This document shows, one piece after another, positions 8,254 through 16,906 of a stretch of DNA of 64,000 nt. A program made the position numbers and the translations under genes. Source of the stretch: Chloroflexota bacterium (lineage in GTDB: Bacteria > Chloroflexota > Anaerolineae > Aggregatilineales > Phototrophicaceae); the NCBI GenBank assembly GCA_026707665.1, contig JAPOWK010000084.1, positions 1-64,000 on the forward strand, in the 5' to 3' direction. The notes under the pieces were generated by a model. It had not been told where the DNA came from. It saw only the letters and a program-made list of their open reading frames with translations, and did no database searches. Position 1 is the first letter of the stretch; each line of letters starts with the position of its first letter.

Positions 8254-9597
8254 TCAGCTTCCCTCGTCCAATAGCTGCCGCAGCAGCGCCGCCTCTTCTT
8301 GGGCTGAACCGACCTCGCCATCAATCCAGGCGAAGCGGAGCCGATCAAGGAGCTGTCGATAGCGCGGTCCCGGAGCAAGTCCCATCGCCTTCAGGTCTTC
8401 GCCCGAAATTGTCGGTCGGCGCTGGCGCCAATCCGATGCGTATTTGGCAATCAGTTCCTGTACCGTCGGTGTCTCAGCCGCGAGCAGCCAGCCAACCAGC
8501 AGCGCAGCCTCAGGAAACACATCCAGGTTCTGCGCGACCCGGCTCGGGCGAATGTCCGGATCTTCGAGAAGGCGAATTCCTTCACGCAGTCTCGTGCTCG
8601 CGGTAATCGCCCCTTTCAACCTGTTTGTCAGCGCCAATCGTTCACACAGATCGCGCGCCTCCGCGCTGCCGATGCTGCTCATGAGCATCATCCAGCGGAG
8701 CGTATGCCCATCGACGCTCTCCGTCGACCAGGGTGGCTCGAGACTTTCGCAGCGAGCGATCAGATCGGGCAGCTGCGGGCTGATGCGAAAAGCCGGGTGA
8801 ATGCTCGCCAACGCGCCCAATTCTTGCAGGCGGAGCAGCATCTCGCCAGCGAGAGGCTCGCGCAAGATCAGGTCGATTTCGTTTCTCAGCCGCTGACCTG
8901 TCACCTGTCCGAGATAGGGAAGCGCCGCTCGCATCCACTCGGCGGTATTCGATTCCAGTTCGAAACCAAGCCGCTCGGCATAGCGCAGCGCCCGCAGAAT
9001 TCGCGTCGGATCATCGACGAAGCTTTGATCGTGCAGCGCGCGAATCAGTCCGCGGTCTAGATCAGCCTTGCCGTCGCAAACATCGACCAATGGCCACGGC
9101 TCCTCAAGCGGGCTTACCTGAATGGCGAGCGCGTTGACGCTGAAGTCCCGCCGCTGGAGATCGCTTTCCATGTCGCCGGGCGTCACATTGGGCAGAGCGG
9201 CTGGATGCGCATAGGTTTCCCTGCGCGCCGCGACGAAATCTATGCTGGCTGGCAGCTCATCAAGCACAAGAGAAGGGCTGTAGGTGACGCTGTTATCCAG
9301 GATCCATTTTGCCGTTCCAAATGACTTATGAACTTCGACTCTTCCGCCGCATGTTATTGCCAACGATCTGGCAAAGCTGATGGCATCGCCTTCGACGGCA
9401 AAGTCGAAATCGAGCGTTCGCCGACGCAGCAGCAGATCGCGCGCAAGTCCGCCCGCAAGGTAAAGCGCCAGATTCTGCTCACGTGCCGTATGCGAAATGA
9501 GCCAAACCATCCTGGCGCCGTGCTCGCCCAGAATTAGCTGAAAGTCGCTGAGTTGAAATCTTGGGGGATCGCTGGCGCCGCCAGCTTTCGTCATCAC
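8254..9597 (-). CDS. cca: CCA-adding enzyme / poly(A) polymerase family nucleotidyltransferase
   Basis: 447 residues. The class II nucleotidyltransferase head is clear: LYLAGGLARDLLL (about residues 46-58) contains the GG-x-x-RD loop and TLDFDFAVEG (61-70) the two catalytic aspartates. The RRDFSVNALAI and DDPTRILRALRYAERLGF motifs that bind nucleotide and tRNA follow. It probably builds or repairs the 3' CCA of tRNA in the cytoplasm. No HD domain is evident. Chloroflexota may also hold split CC- and A-adding enzymes, which cannot be told apart here. It begins 17 bases downstream of the stop of the small membrane protein gene. Confidence 0.85.
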   Translation of the reverse strand: MMTKAGGASDPPRFQLSDFQLILGEHGARMVWLISHTAREQNLALYLAGGLARDLLLRRRTLDFDFAVEGDAISFARSLAITCGGRVEVHKSFGTAKWILDNSVTYSPSLVLDELPASIDFVAARRETYAHPAALPNVTPGDMESDLQRRDFSVNALAIQVSPLEEPWPLVDVCDGKADLDRGLIRALHDQSFVDDPTRILRALRYAERLGFELESNTAEWMRAALPYLGQVTGQRLRNEIDLILREPLAGEMLLRLQELGALASIHPAFRISPQLPDLIARCESLEPPWSTESVDGHTLRWMMLMSSIGSAEARDLCERLALTNRLKGAITASTRLREGIRLLEDPDIRPSRVAQNLDVFPEAALLVGWLLAAETPTVQELIAKYASDWRQRRPTISGEDLKAMGLAPGPRYRQLLDRLRFAWIDGEVGSAQEEAALLRQLLDEGS

Positions 9598-9614
9598 ACT
9601 ATCCCGAATCAGGC

Positions 9615-10007
9615 TTATGTCGGCGCGACCCAGGGACCTACCAGCTCTCTCTCCATCATGCTCAGCGAAGTTGTAAAGTTGAAGAAAGCCAGCAGCGCGT
9701 AGGCGAGGGCGGCGCGTTTGTCGTCCCGGCCGCTCATCAGACTAAACAGTCCAGGCATGATAATGGCCAGCCAAAGCATATAGAGCAGGTAGACAACGAC
9801 GCGCCCCGAGCGTGGCTGCATTCCCGATAGCAGCAGCGCGACACCGACTGCCAGCGTCACCGCCGCCAGCAGCGCATAGGTAAGAACCGCTCCCCAGTAA
9901 TGCCCCGAGATCGCTTCATGCCGGCTCGCCATGTACACTGCCCAAACGCCCAAGGCTAGCGAGTACATGATATGCATATTGAACAGGATTTGGTGCAGGT
10001 CTGCCAT
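9615..10007 (-). CDS. Small four-helix membrane protein, unknown function
   Basis: 130 residues, almost entirely hydrophobic, with four predicted membrane helices: ILFNMHIMYSLALGVWAVYM, AVLTYALLAAVTLAVGVALLL, VVVYLLYMLWLAIIMPGLF and ALAYALLAFFNFTTSLSMM. There is a His near the N-terminus (MADLHQILFNMHIMYS) and a few charged residues between helices. The start ATG at 10007 is unambiguous. It lies between a prenyltransferase and the CCA-adding gene in the same orientation, with short gaps (61 and 17 bases), so it could be co-transcribed with them. I do not recognise a family. Confidence 0.6.
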   Translation of the reverse strand: MADLHQILFNMHIMYSLALGVWAVYMASRHEAISGHYWGAVLTYALLAAVTLAVGVALLLSGMQPRSGRVVVYLLYMLWLAIIMPGLFSLMSGRDDKRAALAYALLAFFNFTTSLSMMERELVGPWVAPT

Positions 10008-10068
10008 TTGACGTCACAGCGGACAATCGATTATGCAGTCATTCTATCATATCGCATCGTGTTATTGC

Positions 10069-10986
10069 TTAAAGGATCGTTATCATTCCCATATTGGAAG
10101 CCAGCCAGACAAGCGCCAGCAGATTGGCGATGATCAGACCGGGACGCTGCATATTTCCGCCCTCTTGCGCCAGGTTGCCGCGCATATCAAATTCCCAGGG
10201 GAAAATGATTGTCGTGATAACGCCGATGATCAAGATCGTGCCCAGCCAAACGGGGAAAAGCGCCTGCATGATGGCGACAACGATACAGATCAGCGCGCCG
10301 ACAATCGAGAGGTGACCGAGGATTGAAGTTGGTACTTTGCCCAGGAGCACGGCGGTATTTTTCAATCCCGCTTCTTTATCCACCTCGTAATCGACCACCT
10401 GATTGTAGAATTGCCCGTAAGCGGAAAACAGGCTTGCCGAGGCAATGACGAGCCAGACTTCGCGCGGCGCCGAACCATAAGTGAAGTAGCCGGCCGCCAG
10501 CAGCAGCCCGCTGAGCATGAGCGCGTGCGTAACCACATCTGTGATCGGGCGCGCCTTGAAGCGAAACGGATGCGCCGAATAAAGGTAACAGAGCGCGAGC
10601 GTTGCCCCGCCGATCACGAGCGCTCGGGCGCCGCCTGCGGCATATAACCCAAGGGAGGCGAAAAACGTTGCCGCGCTTAATACCATGCCCTCGCGTCGGC
10701 TTACGAGACCGCTGCTGATGACGTTTTGTTGTTTCTTTTGAGAATCAAGCGCGTCATCGGGCGCGTCTTCAATGTTATTCAGCATAAAGGCGAAGGACAT
10801 CGCCAGAATATTGGCCGCCAAGACGGCGAAGAGGCGCCAGTCGGCAGCAGCCGCGTCCGGCTCAAGCGCCAGGAGCCCGCCGATGACGGTGAGCGGAATG
10901 GTGAAGGGGACATGCTCGCGCCAGCGCGACAAACGGATGATGGCGGCGACCTTGTTGCGATGCTGCGATGCGGCTACATTCGTCAA
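10069..10986 (-). CDS. UbiA-family prenyltransferase
   Basis: About 305 residues with eight to nine membrane helices. The first Asp-rich motif is NNIEDAPDD (about residues 70-78), and a second, YNQVVDYEVDKEAG, follows in the C-terminal half. These are the two magnesium-diphosphate binding motifs of the UbiA superfamily, which transfers prenyl chains to aromatic or lipid acceptors in the membrane. A longer ORF to 11466 exists but overlaps the divergent lipoprotein gene, so the true start is probably the TTG at 10986 or the TTG at 11031; neither has a good ribosome binding site. The acceptor (quinone, heme, chlorophyll-like or archaeal-type lipid) cannot be decided from sequence. Confidence 0.8.
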   Translation of the reverse strand: MTNVAASQHRNKVAAIIRLSRWREHVPFTIPLTVIGGLLALEPDAAAADWRLFAVLAANILAMSFAFMLNNIEDAPDDALDSQKKQQNVISSGLVSRREGMVLSAATFFASLGLYAAGGARALVIGGATLALCYLYSAHPFRFKARPITDVVTHALMLSGLLLAAGYFTYGSAPREVWLVIASASLFSAYGQFYNQVVDYEVDKEAGLKNTAVLLGKVPTSILGHLSIVGALICIVVAIMQALFPVWLGTILIIGVITTIIFPWEFDMRGNLAQEGGNMQRPGLIIANLLALVWLASNMGMITIL

Positions 10987-11107
10987 TTTTCCACTGACCG
11001 CTTCAACTGTTCGGTGATGCGTAATCCGCAAAGCATAGCACAGCAGGCAACAAATGCGATACGGCGCGCCTGCGCAAGTCACCTTGTCTACGACAATAGA
11101 GCTTAGT

Positions 11108-12715
11108 ATGATGCGCGATATGTTTCGTATTCTAGCCCCCTGTATCGTCGGCCTAATTGCCTTGTCCGGCTGCAATCTCGCCAGAAGCTCTATGCCGGAT
11201 GTCACGGTAGAATCTGGCGAAACGCGCGTTCGCTTACAAGCTAGCCCGATTCCAGCGACTGCCACTCTGGGCGCATTGATCGCAAGCGCGACTGAGAGCG
11301 GCGCAAGCCCAACCCCAACCGAAGCCGCTTCCGAGCGCTGTGATGCCGATGGTGAAAAGCGCCCGGCTAGACAGGTCAGCGCTGAGATTAACATTGATTT
11401 CGCAACGAAATCGGCTGATGTCGTCCAGAAGATTGAGTTTCTGAATCGAGAAGCGCTCCCACTCAAGTCAATTGTGTTGGATGTGCAGGCGAACCAGTGG
11501 GAAGACGGCTTTCAACTGATGGGTCTGACCGTCAACGGCATGGCATCAGACTATGACCTGAACCTGAATCGCCTTCGGCTCAGTTTGGACCAGCCATTGG
11601 ATTCCGGCTGTCGGCTTGAGATCGGTCTGAAGTTTCGGCTGCAGCCGGCGGCGATACGCGATGGCTTACGCTCTTACCGCGGTTTCTTCGGTTACAGTAA
11701 ACGACAGCTCAATCTGGGCCATTTCCTTCCGACGGTGGCGGCGCGGCTGGATGACGATTGGCGAATTCACGATCCCGTCGGCATCGGCGAGCAAGTGGTT
11801 TACGATGTAGCGGACTGGCAAGTGATGGTGTCGGTGGAGAATGCGCCGGACGCGCTCGCGCTCGCCGCGCCGGGAACGGTCACTCCCCGCGGATCGACTA
11901 CCTGGGACATAGAGTTGTTGAATTCGCGCGACCTTGCCATCAGCCTCGGCGATGGGATGACCGCGAGCGAACTGCAGCTTGCCAATGGCGTGACCGTCGA
12001 GGTTTATGCCTTTGACGACGCCCAGATCTACGCAAACGGCGTCCGGTTGAACGGCGCTGACCATGTGCTGAAAGAAACGGAAAAAGCGCTGCCGCTATTT
12101 GAAAAGCTGTTCGCGCCCTATGATCGGGAGCGATTCGTCATCGTCCAGGGCGACTTTCCTGATGGCATGGAGTTCAGCGGGCTGGTCTTTGTCGGCGGCG
12201 CCTGGTTCACCAGCTTTGACGGAGGACCGCGAAACTATCTCACGCTAATCTCCGTTCACGAGATCGCCCATCAGTGGTGGTATGCAAGGGTTGGCAATGA
12301 TTCGGCGCTCAATCCCTGGCTGGACGAGGCGCTGGCCACCTACAGCGAGTATCTGTTTATCGAAGCGCATTACCCGGCATACAAAAATTGGTGGTGGTCC
12401 TTTCGCGTCGCTGGTTTCTTCCCGCAAGGCAAGGTGGACAGCGACGTTTACGAATTCGCCACCGCTCGCGAGTATATCAATGCGGTTTATTTGCGGGGCG
12501 TTCAGATGCTGCACAACCTGCGCGTCGACATCGGTGATGAAGCCTTTTTCCAGTTGCTACGCGCTTACCTCGCGGCGGGAGACGGACAAATTGCCGAGCC
12601 GACGCTATTCTGGCGCCAGCTTCCGCCGGAGCAGCGCGACGTGACTCTGGCGACGCGCGCGGAATACTTGCGCCAGCCTGATGATCAGGTCCTGTTTGGC
12701 GCGTCAGGCAGTTGA
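11108..12715 (+). CDS. Lipoprotein M1-family (gluzincin) metallopeptidase
   Basis: 535 residues. The N-terminus MMRDMFRILAPCIVGLIALSGC is a lipoprotein signal peptide with lipobox LSGC, which is why I chose the ATG at 11108 and not the one at 11054. The zinc site HEIAHQWW starts at about residue 384, and the third ligand Glu lies at about 407 (WLDEALATYSEY), giving the HExxH-x18-E spacing of M1 aminopeptidases. The exopeptidase GxMEN motif is replaced by DGMEFSGL, so specificity may differ from classical aminopeptidases. The protein should sit on the outer face of the cytoplasmic membrane. It is transcribed divergently from the prenyltransferase gene. Confidence 0.85.
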   Translation: MMRDMFRILAPCIVGLIALSGCNLARSSMPDVTVESGETRVRLQASPIPATATLGALIASATESGASPTPTEAASERCDADGEKRPARQVSAEINIDFATKSADVVQKIEFLNREALPLKSIVLDVQANQWEDGFQLMGLTVNGMASDYDLNLNRLRLSLDQPLDSGCRLEIGLKFRLQPAAIRDGLRSYRGFFGYSKRQLNLGHFLPTVAARLDDDWRIHDPVGIGEQVVYDVADWQVMVSVENAPDALALAAPGTVTPRGSTTWDIELLNSRDLAISLGDGMTASELQLANGVTVEVYAFDDAQIYANGVRLNGADHVLKETEKALPLFEKLFAPYDRERFVIVQGDFPDGMEFSGLVFVGGAWFTSFDGGPRNYLTLISVHEIAHQWWYARVGNDSALNPWLDEALATYSEYLFIEAHYPAYKNWWWSFRVAGFFPQGKVDSDVYEFATAREYINAVYLRGVQMLHNLRVDIGDEAFFQLLRAYLAAGDGQIAEPTLFWRQLPPEQRDVTLATRAEYLRQPDDQVLFGASGS

Positions 12716-12753
12716 CTGTAGCCGCCGCGATAAGCCAGGCAGGAGGAATCGCC

Positions 12754-13149
12754 ATGAGTGAATTGCCGATTGACGCCCAGATCACCTTTATCTATGCAAG
12801 CAATTTGGAGAGCTCCGCCCGCTTTTACGAAGCGGTGCTCGGGTTGCCGCTGGCGGTTGATCAGGGCTCTTGTCGCATTTATTGCGTCTTGGATGGAAGA
12901 GCTTATCTCGGCCTTTGTCAGGGCAAGCCGGCGCCTGAGGACCTGTCCGGCATCATTATCACTTTGGTCACAAGCGATGTGGATGGCTGCTATGCCCGTA
13001 TTGTAGCGCGCGGCTGGCAGTGTGAGCATCCGCCCCAACGCAATGAAAATTACCAGATCTATCACTTCTTCCTGCGAGATCCTTCCGGCTACCGCATTGA
13101 GATTCAACGCTTTGACCGGGAAGATTGGGATCGGAGGCGCGCGACCTAG
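12754..13149 (+). CDS. VOC-superfamily (glyoxalase/bleomycin-resistance-like) protein
   Basis: 131 residues. The pattern ITFIYASNLESSARFYEAVLGLPL at the N-terminus and FFLRDPSGYRIEIQRF at the C-terminus is the two-module beta-alpha-beta-beta-beta fold of vicinal oxygen chelate proteins. The Glu in RIEIQRF is the usual metal ligand; the N-terminal position that is often His is not obvious. The ATG at 12754 is preceded by AGGAGG at good spacing, so the longer ORF from 12712 is rejected. It lies just after the peptidase gene and converges with PEP carboxylase, sharing a stop region. Substrate unknown. Confidence 0.8.
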   Translation: MSELPIDAQITFIYASNLESSARFYEAVLGLPLAVDQGSCRIYCVLDGRAYLGLCQGKPAPEDLSGIIITLVTSDVDGCYARIVARGWQCEHPPQRNENYQIYHFFLRDPSGYRIEIQRFDREDWDRRRAT

Positions 13150-15827
13150 CCGGTCGTCTTCATGCCAGCGGCAATGCCGTTGATGGTCGCAAGGGTGGCA
13201 TCCAGCGTGGAGCGCCAGATTTCGTCGCCCTCATCCAATTGACGCAGCTCGCGCAGCAAGGCGACTTGCATGAAATTGAGCGGGTCGACATAGGGATTGC
13301 GCCGCTCAATCGAAGTCTTGATGGCGGACATATTGGTCAACAGATCGTCTTGCGCGGTCACCGATATGATCATCTCACTGCTGAGCAGGTGTTCTTCTCT
13401 GATCCAGTTGAAGAAACGCGCCCGCAGTTCGACTGGCTCGACCAGGGAGGCGTAGAGTTCAGCGATTCCCATATCGGCTTTGGCGACATCAAGTTGGGCA
13501 TTGTCAATCAGCGCGTTGAAGAATGACCATTCGCGATACAGCTCTCGCAGGACCTGCAGCCCGTTGTTTTCTTCTTCAATGTAGGTCTTGAAAGCCGTGC
13601 CCAGACCAAACCAGCTCGGCACGATGGCGCGGCTCTGCATCCAACTGAACATCCAGGGGATCGCGCGCATGGCGGAGAAGCCGCCCTTTTTCTGCCGCTT
13701 GGCCGGGCGCGAGCTGATTTGCATCCGCGCCAACTCGTTGATTGGAGTCGCTTGCTGCCAATAATCCAGGAAGCCATCGCTCTCGTAGACGAACTTGCGA
13801 TAGTATCGCTGACTGAGATCGGACAGCCGCGCCATCACCTCGTAATACTCAGGCGGAACATGATGCCGCTCTTGCAAGCCCATGCCGATGAGCACAGCGT
13901 TCATCACCTGATTCAGGTGGCGATGACCGATGCCTCGGTTGCTGTAGCGATAGGCGATGACTTCTCCCTGTTCGGTAATCTTGACGCCGCCGTGCAAAGA
14001 TTCGGGCGGCTGCGACAAAATCGCGCGGTTGGTGGGTCCGCCCCCGCGGCCGATGCTGCCGCCGCGCCCGTGAAATAACTCGAGCGATACGCCGTGCTCC
14101 ACGCACTTCTGCGTCAAAATGCGCTGCGCGTTGTACAGGTTCCAGTTTGACGCCAGATAACCGCCGTCCTTGCTGCTGTCGGAATAACCGATCATCACTT
14201 GCTGGCGCAGCCCGCGTTTTCCGGCGCGCGCGACCAGATGCTTGCGATATTCGGTATTTTCAAATAAGGCGCCCATAATGCCCGGCGAACGGTAAAGGTC
14301 ATCAATCGTCTCGAATAGCGGCACGATGTAGACATGATTGTCGATGCCAACTTCGCGCGCGAAAAGCAGCATCGCCAGAACATCGCTCGGCTCGGTGGAC
14401 ATACTGGCGATAACGGTATCAATGACGATGGCATCGTACCGGGAATGCGCTTCCGCGATCATGCGCCAGGTCCGAATGATGCTCTGTGTCGTCTCGCTGA
14501 AAACCGCGATGTCATTGGGGAATAGCGGACGCTTGTTGCGAATCTCCGCTGTCAGCAGTTCTTGCTTTTCGCGCTCGGGCAGTCCGCCATAATTCTGAAC
14601 TACGCCGTAATGATTGAACAGCTCGTCTAAAGCCGCTCTATGCAAGTTGGCATCTTCTCGCACTTCGAGCGGGACGAGATGCAAACCAAAAAGCCGGATC
14701 TTGCGCACCAGTCGCTGCACCGCGCCCATTGCCGCGCGCCGGCCGCGATGCGCTCTAAGGCTGTCTTGTATGAGCAAGAGATCGCCCAGCAATTCGCGGC
14801 TTGATCGATACTGATCATCTTGCAGCTTCTTGCGAATAGTAGCAAGCATCTGACGGTAGACTTCACCGGGATAGCGATTGCTGGCGGGGAAGTAGCCGTC
14901 GACCGCCTTTTGCAATGCTTCGGAAACGCCTAGTTGATTGGTGTCTTGCGTCAGGTTGTCGGTCAGCGCTTCAATCTCTTCCAGATAGATTTGCCGCGCT
15001 GTCTCTCGCAGAGTCGCCAAAGTTTGCAAGGTGACATCGGTTGTGACGTTGGGGTTGCCATCGCGGTCGCCGCCGATCCACGATGCATAGCGCAAGACTG
15101 GCGGCAGTTCCGACCAGTCTTCGTCCGGGTAGTAACGTTCCAAAGCCAGCTGCAGATCTTCATAAATGTCGATTACGACATCAACAATGACCGAGCGAAT
15201 GAAATAAATCCCAAAGTCGACTTCGTCCGACACTTGTTTCTTCGAGGCGCGCACTTGACGGGTCTGCCATAATTCTTCCACTTCTTCCGCCAGTTTGCTT
15301 TCCAGCTTGCGCAGCTCTCGCGGGAGCAGGTTGTGGCGATCGCGCATCTCCATCATCTGGGCAATGTGGCGCAGAATGACCAGAATCTCTTGCCGTTTCG
15401 CTTCTGATGGATGGGCGGTAAGCACGAGCCGCAGACGCGTCTGCTCAAGAAGCGAGCGAATCTCATTTGCAGTCTTGCCGCCGGCTTGTAAGGCGCGAAT
15501 CGCATGGACGATGGATTCGCGCAATGTGCCCTTGGCTTCGCGCTGGCGGATCACCCGGATGCGCTGCAAGTCTTCGGCGATGTTGATCAACTGAAAATAA
15601 TTGGAGAAGGCTTTGATGAGAATGTGTTTCGAGCCCAGCGGCAGATTTTCCAGGCGATCGGCCAATTGGAACGCGGCCGCCGCATCGCCGCTGCGACGCG
15701 CTTTGGACATGCCGCGAATCTCCTCGACCAGCTCATAAGCCTCCATACCGTTCTGTTCCTGGATGATGACGCCAAGGCAATTGCCCAGCGTATGGATGTC
15801 TTGGCTAAGGGAAGAGTTGTTCGCCAT
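13146..15827 (-). CDS. ppc: Phosphoenolpyruvate carboxylase
   Basis: 893 residues, the usual length for bacterial PEP carboxylase. The catalytic His motif is TAHPSE (about residues 137-142). The second signature, YSDSSKDGGY, and the glycine-rich FHGRGGSIGRGGGPT loop follow, and the protein ends in a short Gly-terminated tail (MKTTG) as the family does. It carboxylates PEP to oxaloacetate and replenishes the TCA cycle. Oxaloacetate and 2-oxoglutarate feed both the lysine (homocitrate) and arginine pathways found in this window. Its TAG stop and the TAG of the convergent VOC gene share the palindrome CTAG at 13146-13149. Confidence 0.95.
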   Translation of the reverse strand: MANNSSLSQDIHTLGNCLGVIIQEQNGMEAYELVEEIRGMSKARRSGDAAAAFQLADRLENLPLGSKHILIKAFSNYFQLINIAEDLQRIRVIRQREAKGTLRESIVHAIRALQAGGKTANEIRSLLEQTRLRLVLTAHPSEAKRQEILVILRHIAQMMEMRDRHNLLPRELRKLESKLAEEVEELWQTRQVRASKKQVSDEVDFGIYFIRSVIVDVVIDIYEDLQLALERYYPDEDWSELPPVLRYASWIGGDRDGNPNVTTDVTLQTLATLRETARQIYLEEIEALTDNLTQDTNQLGVSEALQKAVDGYFPASNRYPGEVYRQMLATIRKKLQDDQYRSSRELLGDLLLIQDSLRAHRGRRAAMGAVQRLVRKIRLFGLHLVPLEVREDANLHRAALDELFNHYGVVQNYGGLPEREKQELLTAEIRNKRPLFPNDIAVFSETTQSIIRTWRMIAEAHSRYDAIVIDTVIASMSTEPSDVLAMLLFAREVGIDNHVYIVPLFETIDDLYRSPGIMGALFENTEYRKHLVARAGKRGLRQQVMIGYSDSSKDGGYLASNWNLYNAQRILTQKCVEHGVSLELFHGRGGSIGRGGGPTNRAILSQPPESLHGGVKITEQGEVIAYRYSNRGIGHRHLNQVMNAVLIGMGLQERHHVPPEYYEVMARLSDLSQRYYRKFVYESDGFLDYWQQATPINELARMQISSRPAKRQKKGGFSAMRAIPWMFSWMQSRAIVPSWFGLGTAFKTYIEEENNGLQVLRELYREWSFFNALIDNAQLDVAKADMGIAELYASLVEPVELRARFFNWIREEHLLSSEMIISVTAQDDLLTNMSAIKTSIERRNPYVDPLNFMQVALLRELRQLDEGDEIWRSTLDATLATINGIAAGMKTTG

Positions 15828-15992
15828 TCGCTTTTACGCTCCCGCCGGCGACTTGAAAGACCGCTCACTTGCAGATGCAACTCGCCAGGCACTATAGTTC
15901 AACTTAGAATCCTATTCCAGTAGGAGATGAGCGCGAAAGCGGCTGTGCCGGCTGATGGCTCGAAGGCGCAACCTGGTTCGTCGAGGTATCCG

Positions 15993-16889
15993 TTGAAAAC
16001 AATCGTCGAATGCGTCGCCAATTTCTCTGAGGGCCGGCGCGAAAAAATTGTTGACCAAATTGTCGATTCAATAGCGGGCTTCTCCGGCGTTGACGTGCTT
16101 GGCGCTGAAAGCGATATGGATCACAATCGCTCGGTCGTGACCTTCGCAGGCGCGCCGCACGCGGTTGCCAATGCCGCCTTTGCCAGCGTACAGGTCGCAG
16201 CCACGATGATAGACATGAACCAGCATCGGGGTCAACACCCGCGAATTGGCGCGGCCGATGTGATCCCTTTTGTGCCCTTGCGAAATGTGACCATGGCCGA
16301 GTGCGTAGAATTGGCGCGATCGCTGGGCGCGCGCGTGGGAGAAGCGCTGCAGCTGCCTGTGTTTCTCTATGCGGAAGCGGCTTTGCAAGAGGAGAATAGA
16401 GAGCTATCGGCAATTCGGCGCGGCGGGTACGAAAGCTTGCGCGAATCAATTAAGACCGGGGTAGCGCCGCAGCCGGACTTTGGACCCGGCTTCTTACACA
16501 GTCCCGGTGGCAGCGTCATAGGCGCTCGGGACATTCTCATCGCCTTCAATGTCTACCTGGCGACGACGGATGTATCCATCGCAAAAGCCATCGCGCGTGC
16601 GATACGGCAGTCCTCTGGTGGGATGCCCAGTGTCAAAGCGCTTGGCTTCTTCGTCAAGGGCAGAGCGCAAGTGTCGCTGAATTTGACCGATTATCGCGTG
16701 ACATCCATGAGCGCTGCCTTCGAGAGGATTCGCCAATTGGCGGCTGAATACGGCGTCGGCATTGACGGTTCTGAGATCATTGGCTTGATCCCAGGAGCGG
16801 CTCTGGACGGCAGGTCGGCGGCGGAACTGCAAATTATGAATTATGGTCCGGACCGAATCCTGGAGACTTTCCTGGATGAAGCTCAATAA
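15993..16889 (+). CDS. ftcD: Glutamate formimidoyltransferase
   Basis: About 298 residues from a TTG at 15993. The sequence VECVANFSEGRR at the very N-terminus is the start of the formiminotransferase N-subdomain, and SDMDHNRSVVTFAG plus HPRIGAADVIPFVPL complete the signature. The enzyme moves the formimino group between formiminoglutamate and tetrahydrofolate in histidine breakdown or one-carbon metabolism. The ATG at 15927 is also in frame, but a GGAG directly abuts it, whereas the TTG has GAGGT six bases upstream and gives the family-typical N-terminus. No cyclodeaminase domain is attached. It stands alone between ppc and yifB. Confidence 0.85.
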   Translation: MKTIVECVANFSEGRREKIVDQIVDSIAGFSGVDVLGAESDMDHNRSVVTFAGAPHAVANAAFASVQVAATMIDMNQHRGQHPRIGAADVIPFVPLRNVTMAECVELARSLGARVGEALQLPVFLYAEAALQEENRELSAIRRGGYESLRESIKTGVAPQPDFGPGFLHSPGGSVIGARDILIAFNVYLATTDVSIAKAIARAIRQSSGGMPSVKALGFFVKGRAQVSLNLTDYRVTSMSAAFERIRQLAAEYGVGIDGSEIIGLIPGAALDGRSAAELQIMNYGPDRILETFLDEAQ

Positions 16890-16906
16890 TCTCGCTTACT
16901 AGCCGC

